From Paraburkholderia panacisoli (lineage in GTDB: Bacteria > Pseudomonadota > Gammaproteobacteria > Burkholderiales > Burkholderiaceae), in contig NZ_VTUZ01000022.1 in NCBI RefSeq assembly GCF_008369935.1, positions 62,001 to 126,000 on the forward strand: 64,000 nucleotides of DNA, given 5' to 3'. Every line of letters begins with the position of its first letter. The stretch's first letter is position 1. A program made the translations under genes and the position numbers. Below, one piece after another: positions 18,026 to 27,472 of the stretch. A model generated the notes under the pieces. That model was not told the DNA's origin, did no database searches, and worked only from the letters and a program-made list of their open reading frames with translations.

Positions 18026-18486
18026 GAAACATTCTATCACCGCTTGGCGCATCGCGCGACTGTTAATACGAGCAAAGGGACATCGACGCGCCGAATCAGG
18101 CTCTTCACACCATATAGACGGAGCCCCGCTTGCTCGCGGGCGAGGCACTTGAGTTCGCGCAGCCAGCCACCACATAAGCTGCGTCACAGTGATTGAAGGT
18201 GGTTGAAACGCGCCTGGAACGTAGTAGCACTTCACCGGCAGCCGTTAGCCCCACTGCCCCTGATGAGTACTATCGCCCCCGGCAACGCATAGCGAATTAA
18301 GCTAAACTGCCGTACGGATGACCCGCATGCGCGAGGCTTCCGCACATTCCAGGATATGGCATCAACGTTTCCGGCATGTGTTGGCAAGACTCCGAGTGCG
18401 GCAAAGCGAACGGAAGTTTCCTTAGGTTTTGACGTATCGTGGCGAGCAATTCAGGCGGGCCTCGAACCGATAGAGGTATTCATACA
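18026..18486. other. Intergenic region between the SRP RNA gene and trxA
   Basis: This 461-base stretch carries no ORF with recognisable coding character. It must hold the leftward SRP RNA promoter and the rightward trxA promoter. An AT-richer patch around 18290-18310 (gaattaagctaaact) is a possible -10 zone for trxA, and TTGACG occurs at 18428-18433, but no well-spaced -35/-10 pair could be assigned. Confidence 0.4.
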
Positions 18487-18813
18487 ATGAGCGAACAAAT
18501 CAAGCATATTAGCGACGCATCGTTCGAACAGGACGTCGTGAAATCCGACAAACCCGTGCTGCTCGATTTCTGGGCCGAATGGTGCGGTCCGTGCAAGATG
18601 ATCGCGCCGATCCTCGACGAAGTCGCGAAGGATTACGCGGATCGTCTGCAGATCGCCAAGATCAATGTTGACGAACATCAGTCGACGCCGGTCAAGTTTG
18701 GCGTGCGTGGCATCCCCACGCTGATCCTGTTCAAGAACGGCGCTGTCGCCGCGCAGAAGGTCGGCGCGTTGTCGAAGTCGCAGCTCACCGCGTTCCTTGA
18801 CGGCAACCTGTAA
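18487..18813 (+). CDS. trxA: Thioredoxin 1
   Basis: 108 residues, the usual length. Cytoplasmic thioredoxin reduces protein disulfides using electrons from thioredoxin reductase. The active site WCGPCK is at residues 32-37, the buried Asp is in LLDFWAEW, and the cis-Pro is in GIPTLILFKNG. ATG 18487 is chosen over an upstream ATG at 18439 because it starts the canonical fold and length. trxA upstream of rho is a widely conserved order. Confidence 0.96.
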   Translation: MSEQIKHISDASFEQDVVKSDKPVLLDFWAEWCGPCKMIAPILDEVAKDYADRLQIAKINVDEHQSTPVKFGVRGIPTLILFKNGAVAAQKVGALSKSQLTAFLDGNL

Positions 18814-19050
18814 AGCGGCGCATATCGGCGCTCCCGGAGTCCGCGAGACTCGCGAGCAGGTCGAAATGGGCGTGTTGTCATCCGGCAACACGCTCAACAA
18901 GAAAGATGCCATGCCGCCGCACTGGCGGAAATTGGCGTGTGCTATGCTAGAATCCGCAAAACGTCGAAAAGACGTGTAAGTCCTTGAGCGGTTCCGCTCA
19001 CTCTCCTCCCAGATTTCATTTCGTCGCACCTTCTCCTGCGGGTTCTCCGT

Positions 19051-20319
19051 ATGCATTTATCCGAGCTTAAGACTCTGCACGTGTCCGAATTGATCGAGAT
19101 GGCCAATGGCCTCGAGATCGAAAGTGCGAACCGCCTGCGCAAGCAGGAACTGATGTTCGCCATTCTAAAAAAACGAGCCAAAACGGGCGACACGATCTTC
19201 GGCGACGGCACGCTCGAAGTGCTTCCGGACGGCTTCGGCTTCCTGCGCTCGCCGGAAACCTCGTACCTCGCCAGCACGGATGACATCTACATCAGCCCGT
19301 CGCAAATCCGCCGTTTCAATCTGCATACGGGCGACACGATCGAAGGTGAAGTGCGCACGCCGAAAGACGGCGAACGCTATTTCGCGCTGGTCAAGGTGGA
19401 CAAGGTCAACGGCCAGCCGCCGGAAGCCTCGAAGCACAAGATCATGTTCGAAAACCTGACGCCGCTGCACCCGAACAAGGTGCTGCTGCTCGAGCGTGAA
19501 ATGCGCGGCGAGGAAAACGTCACGGGCCGCATCATCGACATGATCGCGCCGATCGGCAAAGGCCAGCGCGGCCTGCTGGTGGCATCGCCGAAGTCCGGCA
19601 AGACCGTGATGCTTCAGCACATCGCGCACGCGATCAAGCAGAACCACCCCGACGTCGTGCTGTTCGTGCTGCTGATCGACGAACGCCCTGAAGAAGTGAC
19701 CGAAATGCAGCGTTCGGTGGCCGGCGAAGTGATCGCCTCCACATTCGACGAACCCGCCGCGCGTCACGTGCAGGTCGCCGAAATGGTGATCGAGAAAGCC
19801 AAGCGCCTCGTCGAAATGAAGAACGACGTGGTGATTCTGCTCGACTCGATCACACGTCTCGCGCGCGCCTACAACACCGTCGTGCCGGCCTCGGGCAAGG
19901 TGCTGACGGGCGGTGTCGACGCCAACGCGCTGCAACGTCCGAAGCGCTTCTTCGGCGCGGCGCGCAATATCGAGGAAGGCGGTTCGCTGACCATCATCGG
20001 CACGGCGCTGATCGAAACCGGTAGCCGCATGGACGATGTGATCTACGAAGAATTCAAGGGCACCGGCAACATGGAAGTGCACCTCGAGCGCCGTCTCGCC
20101 GAGAAGCGCGTTTACCCGTCGATCAACCTGAACAAGTCCGGCACGCGCCGTGAAGAACTGCTGATCAAGCCCGAAGTCCTGCAAAAGATCTGGGTGCTGC
20201 GCAAGTTCATTCACGACATGGACGAAGTCGAGTCGATGGAATTCCTGCTCGACAAGATCCGCCAGACGAAGAGCAACTCCGAGTTCTTCGACATGATGCG
20301 TCGTGGCGGCGGCAGCTAA
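19051..20319 (+). CDS. rho: Transcription termination factor Rho
   Basis: 422 residues, normal size. Rho is a hexameric RNA-dependent ATPase that ends transcription. The Rho N-domain (LSELKTLHVSELIEMANGLEI) leads into the cold-shock RNA-binding domain (EVLPDGFGFLRSPETSYL), then the ATPase with Walker A SPKSGKT near 178-184 and Walker B VVILLDSITRLARAYNT. The 237-base gap after trxA has no gene; rho leaders are often autoregulated by premature termination, but I cannot see a specific rut site. It ends at a clear intrinsic terminator. Confidence 0.97.
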   Translation: MHLSELKTLHVSELIEMANGLEIESANRLRKQELMFAILKKRAKTGDTIFGDGTLEVLPDGFGFLRSPETSYLASTDDIYISPSQIRRFNLHTGDTIEGEVRTPKDGERYFALVKVDKVNGQPPEASKHKIMFENLTPLHPNKVLLLEREMRGEENVTGRIIDMIAPIGKGQRGLLVASPKSGKTVMLQHIAHAIKQNHPDVVLFVLLIDERPEEVTEMQRSVAGEVIASTFDEPAARHVQVAEMVIEKAKRLVEMKNDVVILLDSITRLARAYNTVVPASGKVLTGGVDANALQRPKRFFGAARNIEEGGSLTIIGTALIETGSRMDDVIYEEFKGTGNMEVHLERRLAEKRVYPSINLNKSGTRREELLIKPEVLQKIWVLRKFIHDMDEVESMEFLLDKIRQTKSNSEFFDMMRRGGGS

Positions 20320-20355
20320 AGCCTCACGCCAGCTCAGCCGCATCGGCCGTACCGC

Positions 20356-20389
20356 AAAAACCGCTCGTCACCAACGAGCGGTTTTTTTT
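20356..20389 (+). terminator. Rho-independent terminator after rho
   Basis: A perfect 13-bp stem aaaaaccgctcgt / acgagcggttttt with a 5-base loop and an eight-T tail lies 36 bases past the rho stop. Confidence 0.9.
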
Positions 20390-20443
20390 CGTCCGCCCAC
20401 TTCGCTTTTCGGGTTCCGGCGCTGCCCAGCCGCTGAACCTGTA

Positions 20444-20469
20444 CGTGAACGTACACGTTGGAGTACAAT
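20444..20469 (+). promoter_or_regulatory. Putative MerR-type operator and -10 box
   Basis: The imperfect palindrome cgtgaac-gtacacg (20444-20457) sits seven bases before a good -10, TACAAT (20464-20469), about 31 bases upstream of the MerR-family start. MerR proteins bind such dyads inside a long spacer. The -35 is weak (ctgtac-like), so autoregulation is likely but not proven. Confidence 0.5.
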
Positions 20470-20499
20470 GCGACCAGTCCGTCATACCTGCCACTGCTC

Positions 20500-21054
20500 A
20501 TGTCGAAGGACTCACCCGCCTTACTGACCGTGCGTGACGCCGCCGAACGCCTCGGCGTCACGCCGCGCACGCTCAAATACTACGAGGAACGCGGCCTCGT
20601 CTCGCCCACGCGCAGCGAGGGCCGTTACCGGCTCTACGACGAAGAGGACCTCAAGCGCTTCGGCCGCATTTTGCGTTTGCGCTCGCTCGGCTTCTCGCTG
20701 CACGGCATCACCGAAATGCTCAAGCGTCCGCTGGAGCCCGTCGATGGCGGGCATCGCTTTTCGACCGAATCGCTGAAGCAGATTCGCGACGCCATTGGGC
20801 AACAGGTCGAAGCGCTCGACGCTCGCATCGAAACGATGCGCCGCGAACTCAAGGAAGCGCAAAAGCTGCGCGCCGAGTTGAGCCCCGACCTCGACTATCT
20901 CGAACGACGCCTCGCCGGCGAGAATGCCGACGCGCTGCTCGCACAACGCCGCAGCGCGCTTGCCAAAGCGGCAAAGACCGCGAGCACGGCACAATCTCCT
21001 TCGGCAAAGCGTGCAAAGAAAGCACGACCCGCCGCGCCGGACGAATCGTCATGA
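20500..21054 (+). CDS. MerR family transcriptional regulator
   Basis: 184 residues. The N-terminal winged helix of MerR proteins is clear (LTVRDAAERLGVTPRTLKYYEERGL, about 8-32; YRLYDEEDLKRFGRILRLRS). A coiled-coil dimer helix follows (about 85-130). The C-terminal ~40 residues are Ala/Lys-rich with no Cys cluster, so metal sensing is unlikely; the ligand is unknown. ATG 20500 is chosen because the upstream in-frame ATG at 20458 lies within the operator/-10. Its stop overlaps the start of the MFS gene as ATGA, so the transporter is a likely regulatory target. Confidence 0.87.
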   Translation: MSKDSPALLTVRDAAERLGVTPRTLKYYEERGLVSPTRSEGRYRLYDEEDLKRFGRILRLRSLGFSLHGITEMLKRPLEPVDGGHRFSTESLKQIRDAIGQQVEALDARIETMRRELKEAQKLRAELSPDLDYLERRLAGENADALLAQRRSALAKAAKTASTAQSPSAKRAKKARPAAPDESS

Positions 21055-22607
21055 GCGCGGCGTCGTCCCGCGTCGCGCTCTTCAGCGTCGAAAAACTGCG
21101 CGGCGATTTTTTCCCCTGGGTATTGGCGGTCGTCACCGGCCTCGACTACTTCGACAATTCGATCTTCTCGTTTTTCACGAGCTATATCGCCGGCGGCATC
21201 AATGCGTCGCCCGACGAACTGGTGTGGGCCTCGAGCGCCTACGCGATCGCGGCGGTGCTCGGCATCCTGCAGCAGCAATGGTGGGTCGAGCGCTTCGGCT
21301 ACCGGCGCTACGTGGCCGGCTGCATGCTGCTCTATTGCGCCGGCGCGATCGCCGCCGCACTCTGCGAATCGTCGATCGAACTCGCCGTGGCGCGCGGCTT
21401 TCAGGGCTACTTCATCGGCCCGATGATGGGCACTTGCCGCATTCTGATCCAGATGAGTTTCACGCCGCAGCAGCGGCCAGCGGCCACGCGCGCGTTTCTC
21501 GTGCTGATCGTGTTGAGCAGCGCGCTCGCGCCTTTGATCGGCGGTCAACTGGTCGCGCATTTCGACTGGCGCGCGCTGTTCGCCTGCACCGCGCCACTGG
21601 GCGTGCTGTTCGCGGTACTGGCCCTGCTCGCGCTACCCGACTCCGGCAACCGCCTGCCCGAAGAGCGCGGGTCGGCGCATTTCCGGCCATATCTGATCTT
21701 CGCGTTCGCCCAAGGCGCGCTGCAGATCGTGATGCAGCAGCTGCGCTTCCAGCTGTTCAGCGCGTCGCCCGGGCTGATTCTGCTGACGGTCGCCGGCCTC
21801 GTCGCGCTGGGCTGGTTCGCGTATCAGCAGTGGCACCATCCCGCGCCGCTCATGCGTCTACATGCGCTGCGCGAAAGGGTCTTCCAGGTCGGGCTCGTGC
21901 TGTATATGTTCTACTACTACATCTCGACCGTGTTCAGCTATCTGATCTCGCGCTTTCTCGAAGGCGGCCTCGGCTTTCCGGTCGACAACACCGGGCGGCT
22001 GGTCGGCGTGACGTCGCTGATTTCCGCGAGCGCGCTGTTCGTTTATCTGCGTTATGCGAAGCTGCTGCCGCGCAAGAAGTGGATCATCGTGCCGGGCTTC
22101 GCGGTGGCGGCGTTCACCGCTGCGTGGATGACACGTATGTCGCCAGGTGTCGGCGAAGCGGCGCTCGTCGTGCCGTTGTTGCTACGCGGACTGCTGTTGC
22201 TGTTCATCGTGTTGCCGGTCGCCAATCTGACGTTCAGAATCTTCGCGATCGAGGAATTCACGCACGGCTACCGGCTGAAAAACATCGTTCGGCAGTTGAC
22301 GATCTCGTTCGCCACAGCCTCGGTGATCATCGTCGAGCAGCATCGGCAGGCATTGCATCAAACTCGCCTCTCTGAGTTCGTGAATCCGTACAATCCTGTG
22401 TTCCAGAACGCGCTCGCCGCGCTGACGCACGGCTTCGCCGCAGCAGGCCGCCCGGCACCCGAGGCGCACTCGCTGGCGCTCGTCGAAATCAGCCGGACGG
22501 TTGCGCAGCAGGCAAGCTTTCTGGCTTCGCTGGACGGCTTCTACTTTCTGATCGGCGTAGCGATTTGCGGCGGCATTTTCGCCGCATGGCAAAAACAGAT
22601 CGACTAA
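21051..22607 (+). CDS. Major facilitator superfamily transporter (DHA2-like, 14-TM size)
   Basis: 518 residues with about 12-14 hydrophobic segments spread along its length. The N-terminal half has MFS features (GLDYFDNSIFSFFTSYIAGGI; ERFGYRRYVAGCMLLY at the cytoplasmic loop 2-3; ARGFQGYFIGPMMGTCR). Length and layout resemble DHA2 drug:H+ antiporters, but substrate is unknown. It is translationally coupled to the MerR regulator by a 4-base overlap, which suggests efflux induced by that regulator's ligand. The C-terminal ~100 residues include a long cytosolic/periplasmic stretch before the last TM. Confidence 0.85.
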   Translation: MSAASSRVALFSVEKLRGDFFPWVLAVVTGLDYFDNSIFSFFTSYIAGGINASPDELVWASSAYAIAAVLGILQQQWWVERFGYRRYVAGCMLLYCAGAIAAALCESSIELAVARGFQGYFIGPMMGTCRILIQMSFTPQQRPAATRAFLVLIVLSSALAPLIGGQLVAHFDWRALFACTAPLGVLFAVLALLALPDSGNRLPEERGSAHFRPYLIFAFAQGALQIVMQQLRFQLFSASPGLILLTVAGLVALGWFAYQQWHHPAPLMRLHALRERVFQVGLVLYMFYYYISTVFSYLISRFLEGGLGFPVDNTGRLVGVTSLISASALFVYLRYAKLLPRKKWIIVPGFAVAAFTAAWMTRMSPGVGEAALVVPLLLRGLLLLFIVLPVANLTFRIFAIEEFTHGYRLKNIVRQLTISFATASVIIVEQHRQALHQTRLSEFVNPYNPVFQNALAALTHGFAAAGRPAPEAHSLALVEISRTVAQQASFLASLDGFYFLIGVAICGGIFAAWQKQID

Positions 22608-22620
22608 GGTTCACCAGGCA

Positions 22621-23454
22621 ATGCTTTCGAAACTCACTCAATGGCTGGGCTCGCGCCGCCGCGACCGCGCGCTGCGCGACTACGCGATCGACGACGCGCT
22701 GTGGCAAGCCACGCTCGACGGCCTGCCGTTTCTCGCGCACCTCGATGCGCCGGACCTCGCGCGGCTGCGCGAGCTGACCAGCCTGTTCATCGCGCAAAAG
22801 GAATTCTCGACCGCCCACGAGCTCGAGCTGACCGACGCGATGACCGTGGCGATCGCCGCGCAGGCGTGTCTGCCCGTGCTGAACCTGAGTCTCGATCTGT
22901 ACCGCGGCTGGGTCGGGGTGATCGTCTATCCGGGCGAATTCGTGATCCGCAAGACCGTCGAGGACGAGGACGGCGTGGTGCACGAAGTCGAGCACGATGC
23001 GAGCGGCGAAGCGTGGGAAGGCGGCCCGGTGGTGCTGTCGTGGGAAGACGCGCAGATGACGGACGGCACGGAAGCGTACAACGTCGTGATTCACGAATTC
23101 GCACACAAGATCGACATGCTCAACGGCGAGGCGGACGGCCATCCGCCTCTGATGCGCCGCTGGCATGCGCCGCTCGACTCGCAGGCGTGGGCCGACGTGT
23201 TCGACTCCGCGTACGACCAGTTCTGCGCCCGCGTCGATGCGGTGCCGGAGCGTCGCTGGGCGCGTTTCGAGCGCGAGTCGCTGATCGATCCGTACGCGGC
23301 GGATCATCCGTCGGAATTTTTTGCCGTGTGCAGCGAGGCGCTGTTCGCGACGCCGCGGGCGTTCGAAGCGGAGTATCCGGAGCTTTACCGGCTGCTCGCG
23401 CGCTATTACCGGCAGGACCCGGCGCGCGTCGGAGTGACCTTCACGCCGGCCTGA
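22621..23454 (+). CDS. mtfA: MtfA-like M90 family zinc-dependent peptidase
   Basis: 277 residues. MtfA (Mlc titration factor A) is a soluble zinc aminopeptidase that in E. coli binds the glucose repressor Mlc. The zinc motif HEFAHKIDMLNG (about 158-169) provides HExxH, and DPYAADHPSEFFAVCSEALF has the downstream Glu typical of this family. It starts 13 bases after the MFS gene, so it may share that transcript. Whether its partner here is an Mlc homologue is unknown, as none is in the window. Confidence 0.87.
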   Translation: MLSKLTQWLGSRRRDRALRDYAIDDALWQATLDGLPFLAHLDAPDLARLRELTSLFIAQKEFSTAHELELTDAMTVAIAAQACLPVLNLSLDLYRGWVGVIVYPGEFVIRKTVEDEDGVVHEVEHDASGEAWEGGPVVLSWEDAQMTDGTEAYNVVIHEFAHKIDMLNGEADGHPPLMRRWHAPLDSQAWADVFDSAYDQFCARVDAVPERRWARFERESLIDPYAADHPSEFFAVCSEALFATPRAFEAEYPELYRLLARYYRQDPARVGVTFTPA

Positions 23455-23591
23455 CAGCGCGCTTCTCCCGCCGTTATGCCTCGGGTCGGCCGGGCAAGGC
23501 CCAGAGCCCAAAATCCGCCCACGCTGCGGCGGCCGGCATTGTCGTCGCGGAAACAGCCTCCTTCACGGCTGCCAAAAAGCTGGCAGAAAAG

Positions 23592-23620
23592 TCGTCAAGC
23601 GACTGATTTTCTGGCATAAT
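23592..23620 (+). promoter_or_regulatory. Candidate sigma-70 promoter for rpmE2
   Basis: TCGTCA (23592-23597) and CATAAT (23615-23620) are 17 bases apart, about 100 bases upstream of rpmE2. A small hairpin ctgcca/tggcag lies just before it (23568-23585). The match is moderate and judged by eye. Confidence 0.4.
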
Positions 23621-23718
23621 CGCCGTTTTTCGACCATAGGCAAGTGGCTCGCGCCTAGATGCGGTCCGCGCTTTGCGGCTGCACGCGGGTTGGCTACCGC
23701 CAGATTAAAGGAAAGACC

Positions 23719-23985
23719 ATGAAAGAAGGCATTCACCCGGATTACCGCGAAGTCCTGTTCATCGACATGTCGAACGACTTCAAGTTTGTGACGCGCTCGA
23801 CCATCCAGACGCGTGAAACCGCCGAATTCAACGGCAAGACCTACCCGCTCGCCAAGATCGAAGTGTCGTCGGAATCGCATCCGTTCTACACCGGCCAGCA
23901 AAAGATCATGGACACGGCAGGCCGCGTCGAGAAGTTCAACAAGAAGTTCGGCGCACGCGCTACCGGCAAGGCAGCAGCGAAGTAA
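23719..23985 (+). CDS. rpmE2: 50S ribosomal protein L31 type B
   Basis: 88 residues. This is the zinc-free type B paralogue of L31: it opens MKEGIHPDYREVLFIDMSND and lacks the CxxC zinc ligands of type A. KIEVSSESHPFYTGQQKIMD and the FNKKFG motif are typical. ATG 23719 is preceded by AAAGGAAAG; an in-frame upstream ATG at 23659 is less likely. In many bacteria type B L31 is induced under zinc limitation; no Zur box could be recognised here. It ends at a strong terminator. Confidence 0.95.
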   Translation: MKEGIHPDYREVLFIDMSNDFKFVTRSTIQTRETAEFNGKTYPLAKIEVSSESHPFYTGQQKIMDTAGRVEKFNKKFGARATGKAAAK

Positions 23986-24024
23986 TACCCGCCTCGTCGC
24001 TGGCTTTGGCCGGCAGCGAAGCAG

Positions 24025-24056
24025 CAAAAAAGGGCAGCGCGAGCTGCCCTTTTTTT
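24025..24056 (+). terminator. Rho-independent terminator after rpmE2
   Basis: A perfect stem aaaaaagggcagc / gctgccctttttt with a gcga loop and a seven-T run lies 40 bases past the rpmE2 stop. Confidence 0.92.
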
Positions 24057-24332
24057 GTCACCTGCGCTGGCGGCTTGTTTGCGGGCTTGTTTGTAGCCTC
24101 GGTAGTTGCCTCATGCACCGGCCAAGGATCGCCGATGCCGTGCTCATGGCACCCGCTGCAGCTGCGCTCGCAATGCGCGTGTTACAGGCTTCACAACGAC
24201 GTTGCGGACCGTTATCAGCCGTGACGCGCAACGCACGGCACGACTACAATGCCGGATGCTCCAGATGGGCCATTCCGGCCGGACACGTCGTCCGGTCATG
24301 GCCGCACCGCTTATCCAATTTCCACACACCGC

Positions 24333-26090
24333 ATGAGACCTGTCGTTCGCCTCACTGCCTCTGCGACCAGTGCGCTACCGCGCTGGCTGCTGCTGACCAT
24401 CTGTATCGTCTACGCATCGTTCGGGCTGTTCGGCCGCGATCCGTGGAAGAACGAGGACGCAGCCGGCTTCGGTGTCATGTGGACCATGGCGAACGGCGGC
24501 GCCCACGACTGGCTGCTGCCGAATCTGGTCGGCAAATACCTGACCGAGGACGGTCCGCTCGGGTACTGGCTCGGCGCCAGCGCGATCCGCGCGCTCGCGC
24601 CGTGGGTCGATGCGAGCAACGCGTCGCGCGTGTTCACCGGCCTGCTGTTTTGCGCGGGCTGCGCGTTCGTCTGGTATGCGGCCTACCTGCTCGGCCGGCG
24701 CGCCGAAGTTCAGCCGTTCAAGTACGCATTCGGCGGCGAGCCGGAGCCGCGCGACTACGGCCGCACACTCGCCGACGGCGCGCTGCTGATTCTGCTGGCC
24801 TGCTTCGGCCTTGCCGAACGCGGTCACGAAACCACGCCGCAACTGGTGCAGTTCGTCGGCATCGCGATGCTCGTGTACGGGCTCGTGCGGATGATCGACA
24901 AGCCGATTCAAGGCGCGCTGATCTGGGGTCTCGCGCTCGGCTTCGTCACGCTCGCGAGCAGCCCGGTGCTGGTCTGCGCACTGCTGATCGGCACCTTGGC
25001 GATGTCGCTGATCGTGCGCGAAGGGCGTTCCCGCTGGCTGCTGCTTGCCGGTCTGCCGGTCGCGCTCGTGGTGTCGGTGTCGTGGCCGATCGCCGCGCTC
25101 GCCGCCTTTCCCGACGACGCCGTCTGGTACCTGAATCAATGGGTGCATGTCAGCCTGAGTTCGTTTGCCGGGCCGCCGGGCTCGGTCGCCGCCTATGCGC
25201 TGAAAAACCTGCCGCTTTTCACGTGGCCGGCATGGCCGCTCGCGCTGTGGTCGTGGTTCAGCTGGAAAGGTCTGCGGCGTGCGCCGCACGTGGCGATTCC
25301 ACTTTCGGTGATCGGGCCGCTACTGGCGCTGGTGATCCTGCAGAGTCATCAGTCCAACCGGCTCTATATGCTGTTGCTGCCGCCGCTCGCGGTGCTCGCC
25401 ACCTTTGCGCTGCCCACGCTCAAACGCGGCGCGATCAACGCGATCGACTGGTTCGCGCTGCTAAGCTTCACGATCCTCGGCAGCTTCGTCTGGCTGGTTT
25501 ACGTGGCGGGCCTGACCGGCTTTCCGCATCCGCTCGCGCGCAATCTCGCGCGCCTCGCGCCAGGTTTCGCGCCGCAGTTCAAGATTCTGTCGTTCGTCTG
25601 CGCGGTCGCCGTGACCGTGTGCTGGTTCGTGCTGGTGCGCTGGCGTCTCGCGCGTCATCCGAAAGTATTGTGGCGCAGCGTGGTGCTCTCGAGCGCCGGC
25701 ACGACGCTGATGTGGGTGCTGCTGATGACGCTGTGGCTGCCCGTCGTCAACTACAGCCGGACCTATAAGGACGTCGCGCAACAGATCGCAAGCCATCTGC
25801 CGGATGACTACACCTGCATTTCGCCGGTGCGCCTGGGCAATGCGCAGATCGCCACGTTCGCTTATTTCGGCGACATGCACTTCTCGTTCGACCAGGACTG
25901 CGACGTCATCCTGCGTCAGGACTCGAATGAGTACGGCGACCCGAGCGCGATGCCCGACTACATCTGGAAACTGGTGTGGGAAGGCCGCCGCGTGGCTGAC
26001 CGCGATGAACGCTTCCGTCTGTACGTACGGATCGACCGGCCGAAGCCGCCAGTCGTCAAGCGTCGCAGCTGGCACAAGAAGCTCGACTGA
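24333..26090 (+). CDS. GT39-like membrane glycosyltransferase (ArnT/PMT superfamily)
   Basis: 585 residues with roughly ten or more hydrophobic segments. The first periplasmic loop has FGRDPWKNEDAAGFGVMW, the acidic loop typical of ArnT/PMT-type enzymes that use undecaprenyl-phosphate sugars. The C-terminal ~100 residues form a soluble periplasmic part. ATG 24333 gives a basic N-terminus before the first TM; the in-frame ATG at 24249 is too far upstream. It is followed two bases later by a MATE gene. It is distinct from the arn-cluster GT39 at 42.4 kb; donor and acceptor are unknown. Confidence 0.82.
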   Translation: MRPVVRLTASATSALPRWLLLTICIVYASFGLFGRDPWKNEDAAGFGVMWTMANGGAHDWLLPNLVGKYLTEDGPLGYWLGASAIRALAPWVDASNASRVFTGLLFCAGCAFVWYAAYLLGRRAEVQPFKYAFGGEPEPRDYGRTLADGALLILLACFGLAERGHETTPQLVQFVGIAMLVYGLVRMIDKPIQGALIWGLALGFVTLASSPVLVCALLIGTLAMSLIVREGRSRWLLLAGLPVALVVSVSWPIAALAAFPDDAVWYLNQWVHVSLSSFAGPPGSVAAYALKNLPLFTWPAWPLALWSWFSWKGLRRAPHVAIPLSVIGPLLALVILQSHQSNRLYMLLLPPLAVLATFALPTLKRGAINAIDWFALLSFTILGSFVWLVYVAGLTGFPHPLARNLARLAPGFAPQFKILSFVCAVAVTVCWFVLVRWRLARHPKVLWRSVVLSSAGTTLMWVLLMTLWLPVVNYSRTYKDVAQQIASHLPDDYTCISPVRLGNAQIATFAYFGDMHFSFDQDCDVILRQDSNEYGDPSAMPDYIWKLVWEGRRVADRDERFRLYVRIDRPKPPVVKRRSWHKKLD

Positions 26091-26092
26091 CC

Positions 26093-27472
26093 ATGTTCGC
26101 CGACGTACGGAAAATCGCCGCGCTGGCGTGGCCCGTATTGATCGGCCAGCTGGCGATCATCGCCTTCGGCGTGATCGACACGGCGATGGTCGGCCGATAC
26201 TCGGCGGTCGATCTGGCCGCGCTCGGCCTCGGCTCGTCGATCTATATCTCCGTCTATATCGGACTGACCGGCATTCTGACCGCGCTGCAGCCGATCGCCG
26301 CGCAGCTCTACGGCGCGCGCCGCGACGCCGAGATCGGCGAGGAAGTGCGGCAGTCGCTGTGGCTCACGCTCGTGCTGACCGTGATCGGCTTCCTGATTCT
26401 GTTTTTCCCCGGACCCGTGCTGCATCTGGCGCGCGTGCCCGACGCGCTGCATGAACGCACGGTCGCGTATCTGCGGATTCTGGCCTTCGGCCTGCCTGCC
26501 GGCCTCGCGTTTCGCGTCTACAGTTCGGTCACCAATGCGGTCGGCAAACCGCGGCTCGTGATGATCCTGCAGATCGGCGCGCTGCTGCTCAAGGTTCCGC
26601 TCAACACGTGGTTCATCTTCGGCGGATTTGGCGTACCGGCGCTAGGCGGTCCGGGGTGCGCGCTTGCCAGTACGTCGATCAACTGGGCTCTGGCGGTGCT
26701 CGGTATGGTGTTGCTGACGCGTGTCGACGTCTTCAGGCCGTTCGCGATCTTCGCGCACTTCTGCTGGCCGGTGTGGCGGCGCCAGGCCGCGCAGTTGCGG
26801 CTCGGCATTCCGATGGGCCTGTCATATCTGATCGAAGTCACGTCCTATACGTTCATGGCGCTGTTCATCGCGCGCTTCGGCACGACGACGCTCGCCGGAC
26901 ATCAGATCGCCGGCAACATCGGCGCGGTGCTGTACATGACGCCGCTGTCGATCGGCATTGCTTCTTCGACGCTGGTCGCGCAGGCGCTCGGCGCGCATCG
27001 TCCGGAAGCGGCGCGCACGCTGTCGCGTCACGGAATCGTGATGGCGGTCGCGATCGCCTGCTGTTATGGCGCGATCGTGCTGGTGCTGCGGCCGTACATC
27101 ATCGAAGGCTATACGCCGAATGCGCAGGTCGTGGCGGCGGCGATGCCGCTCGTGCTGATCGTCGTGTGCTACCACCTGTTCGACGCGTTGCAGATCACCA
27201 CCGCGTTCGTGCTGCGCGCGTACAAGGTGGCGGTCGTGCCGACCGTCATCTATGCGGTGGCGCTGTGGGGCGTCGGACTGGGCGGCGGCTATCTGCTCGG
27301 CTTCGATGTGAGCGGCGTCACGCCTCAATGGCTGACCGGCGCGCGTGGATTCTGGGTCGCGAATACCGCGAGTCTGGCGATTGCCGGAGTTGGTTTGCTG
27401 ATGTACTGGCGGACGGTGAGCAAGCGGTATTTGCGCGGCGGTGCGGCGGTTTCGCTGGATTCGGCGGGGTGA
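26093..27472 (+). CDS. MATE family efflux transporter (NorM-like)
   Basis: 459 residues, about 12 TM segments, with the duplicated MatE fold: the first half opens LAWPVLIGQLAIIAFGVIDTAMVGRYS, the second half has GIPMGLSYLIEVTSYTFMALFIARFG and LAGHQIAGNI. Such exporters use H+ or Na+ to expel cationic drugs or metabolites; the substrate is unknown. It begins two bases after the GT39 stop, so the two are almost certainly co-transcribed, although whether they work together is not shown. Confidence 0.9.
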   Translation: MFADVRKIAALAWPVLIGQLAIIAFGVIDTAMVGRYSAVDLAALGLGSSIYISVYIGLTGILTALQPIAAQLYGARRDAEIGEEVRQSLWLTLVLTVIGFLILFFPGPVLHLARVPDALHERTVAYLRILAFGLPAGLAFRVYSSVTNAVGKPRLVMILQIGALLLKVPLNTWFIFGGFGVPALGGPGCALASTSINWALAVLGMVLLTRVDVFRPFAIFAHFCWPVWRRQAAQLRLGIPMGLSYLIEVTSYTFMALFIARFGTTTLAGHQIAGNIGAVLYMTPLSIGIASSTLVAQALGAHRPEAARTLSRHGIVMAVAIACCYGAIVLVLRPYIIEGYTPNAQVVAAAMPLVLIVVCYHLFDALQITTAFVLRAYKVAVVPTVIYAVALWGVGLGGGYLLGFDVSGVTPQWLTGARGFWVANTASLAIAGVGLLMYWRTVSKRYLRGGAAVSLDSAG

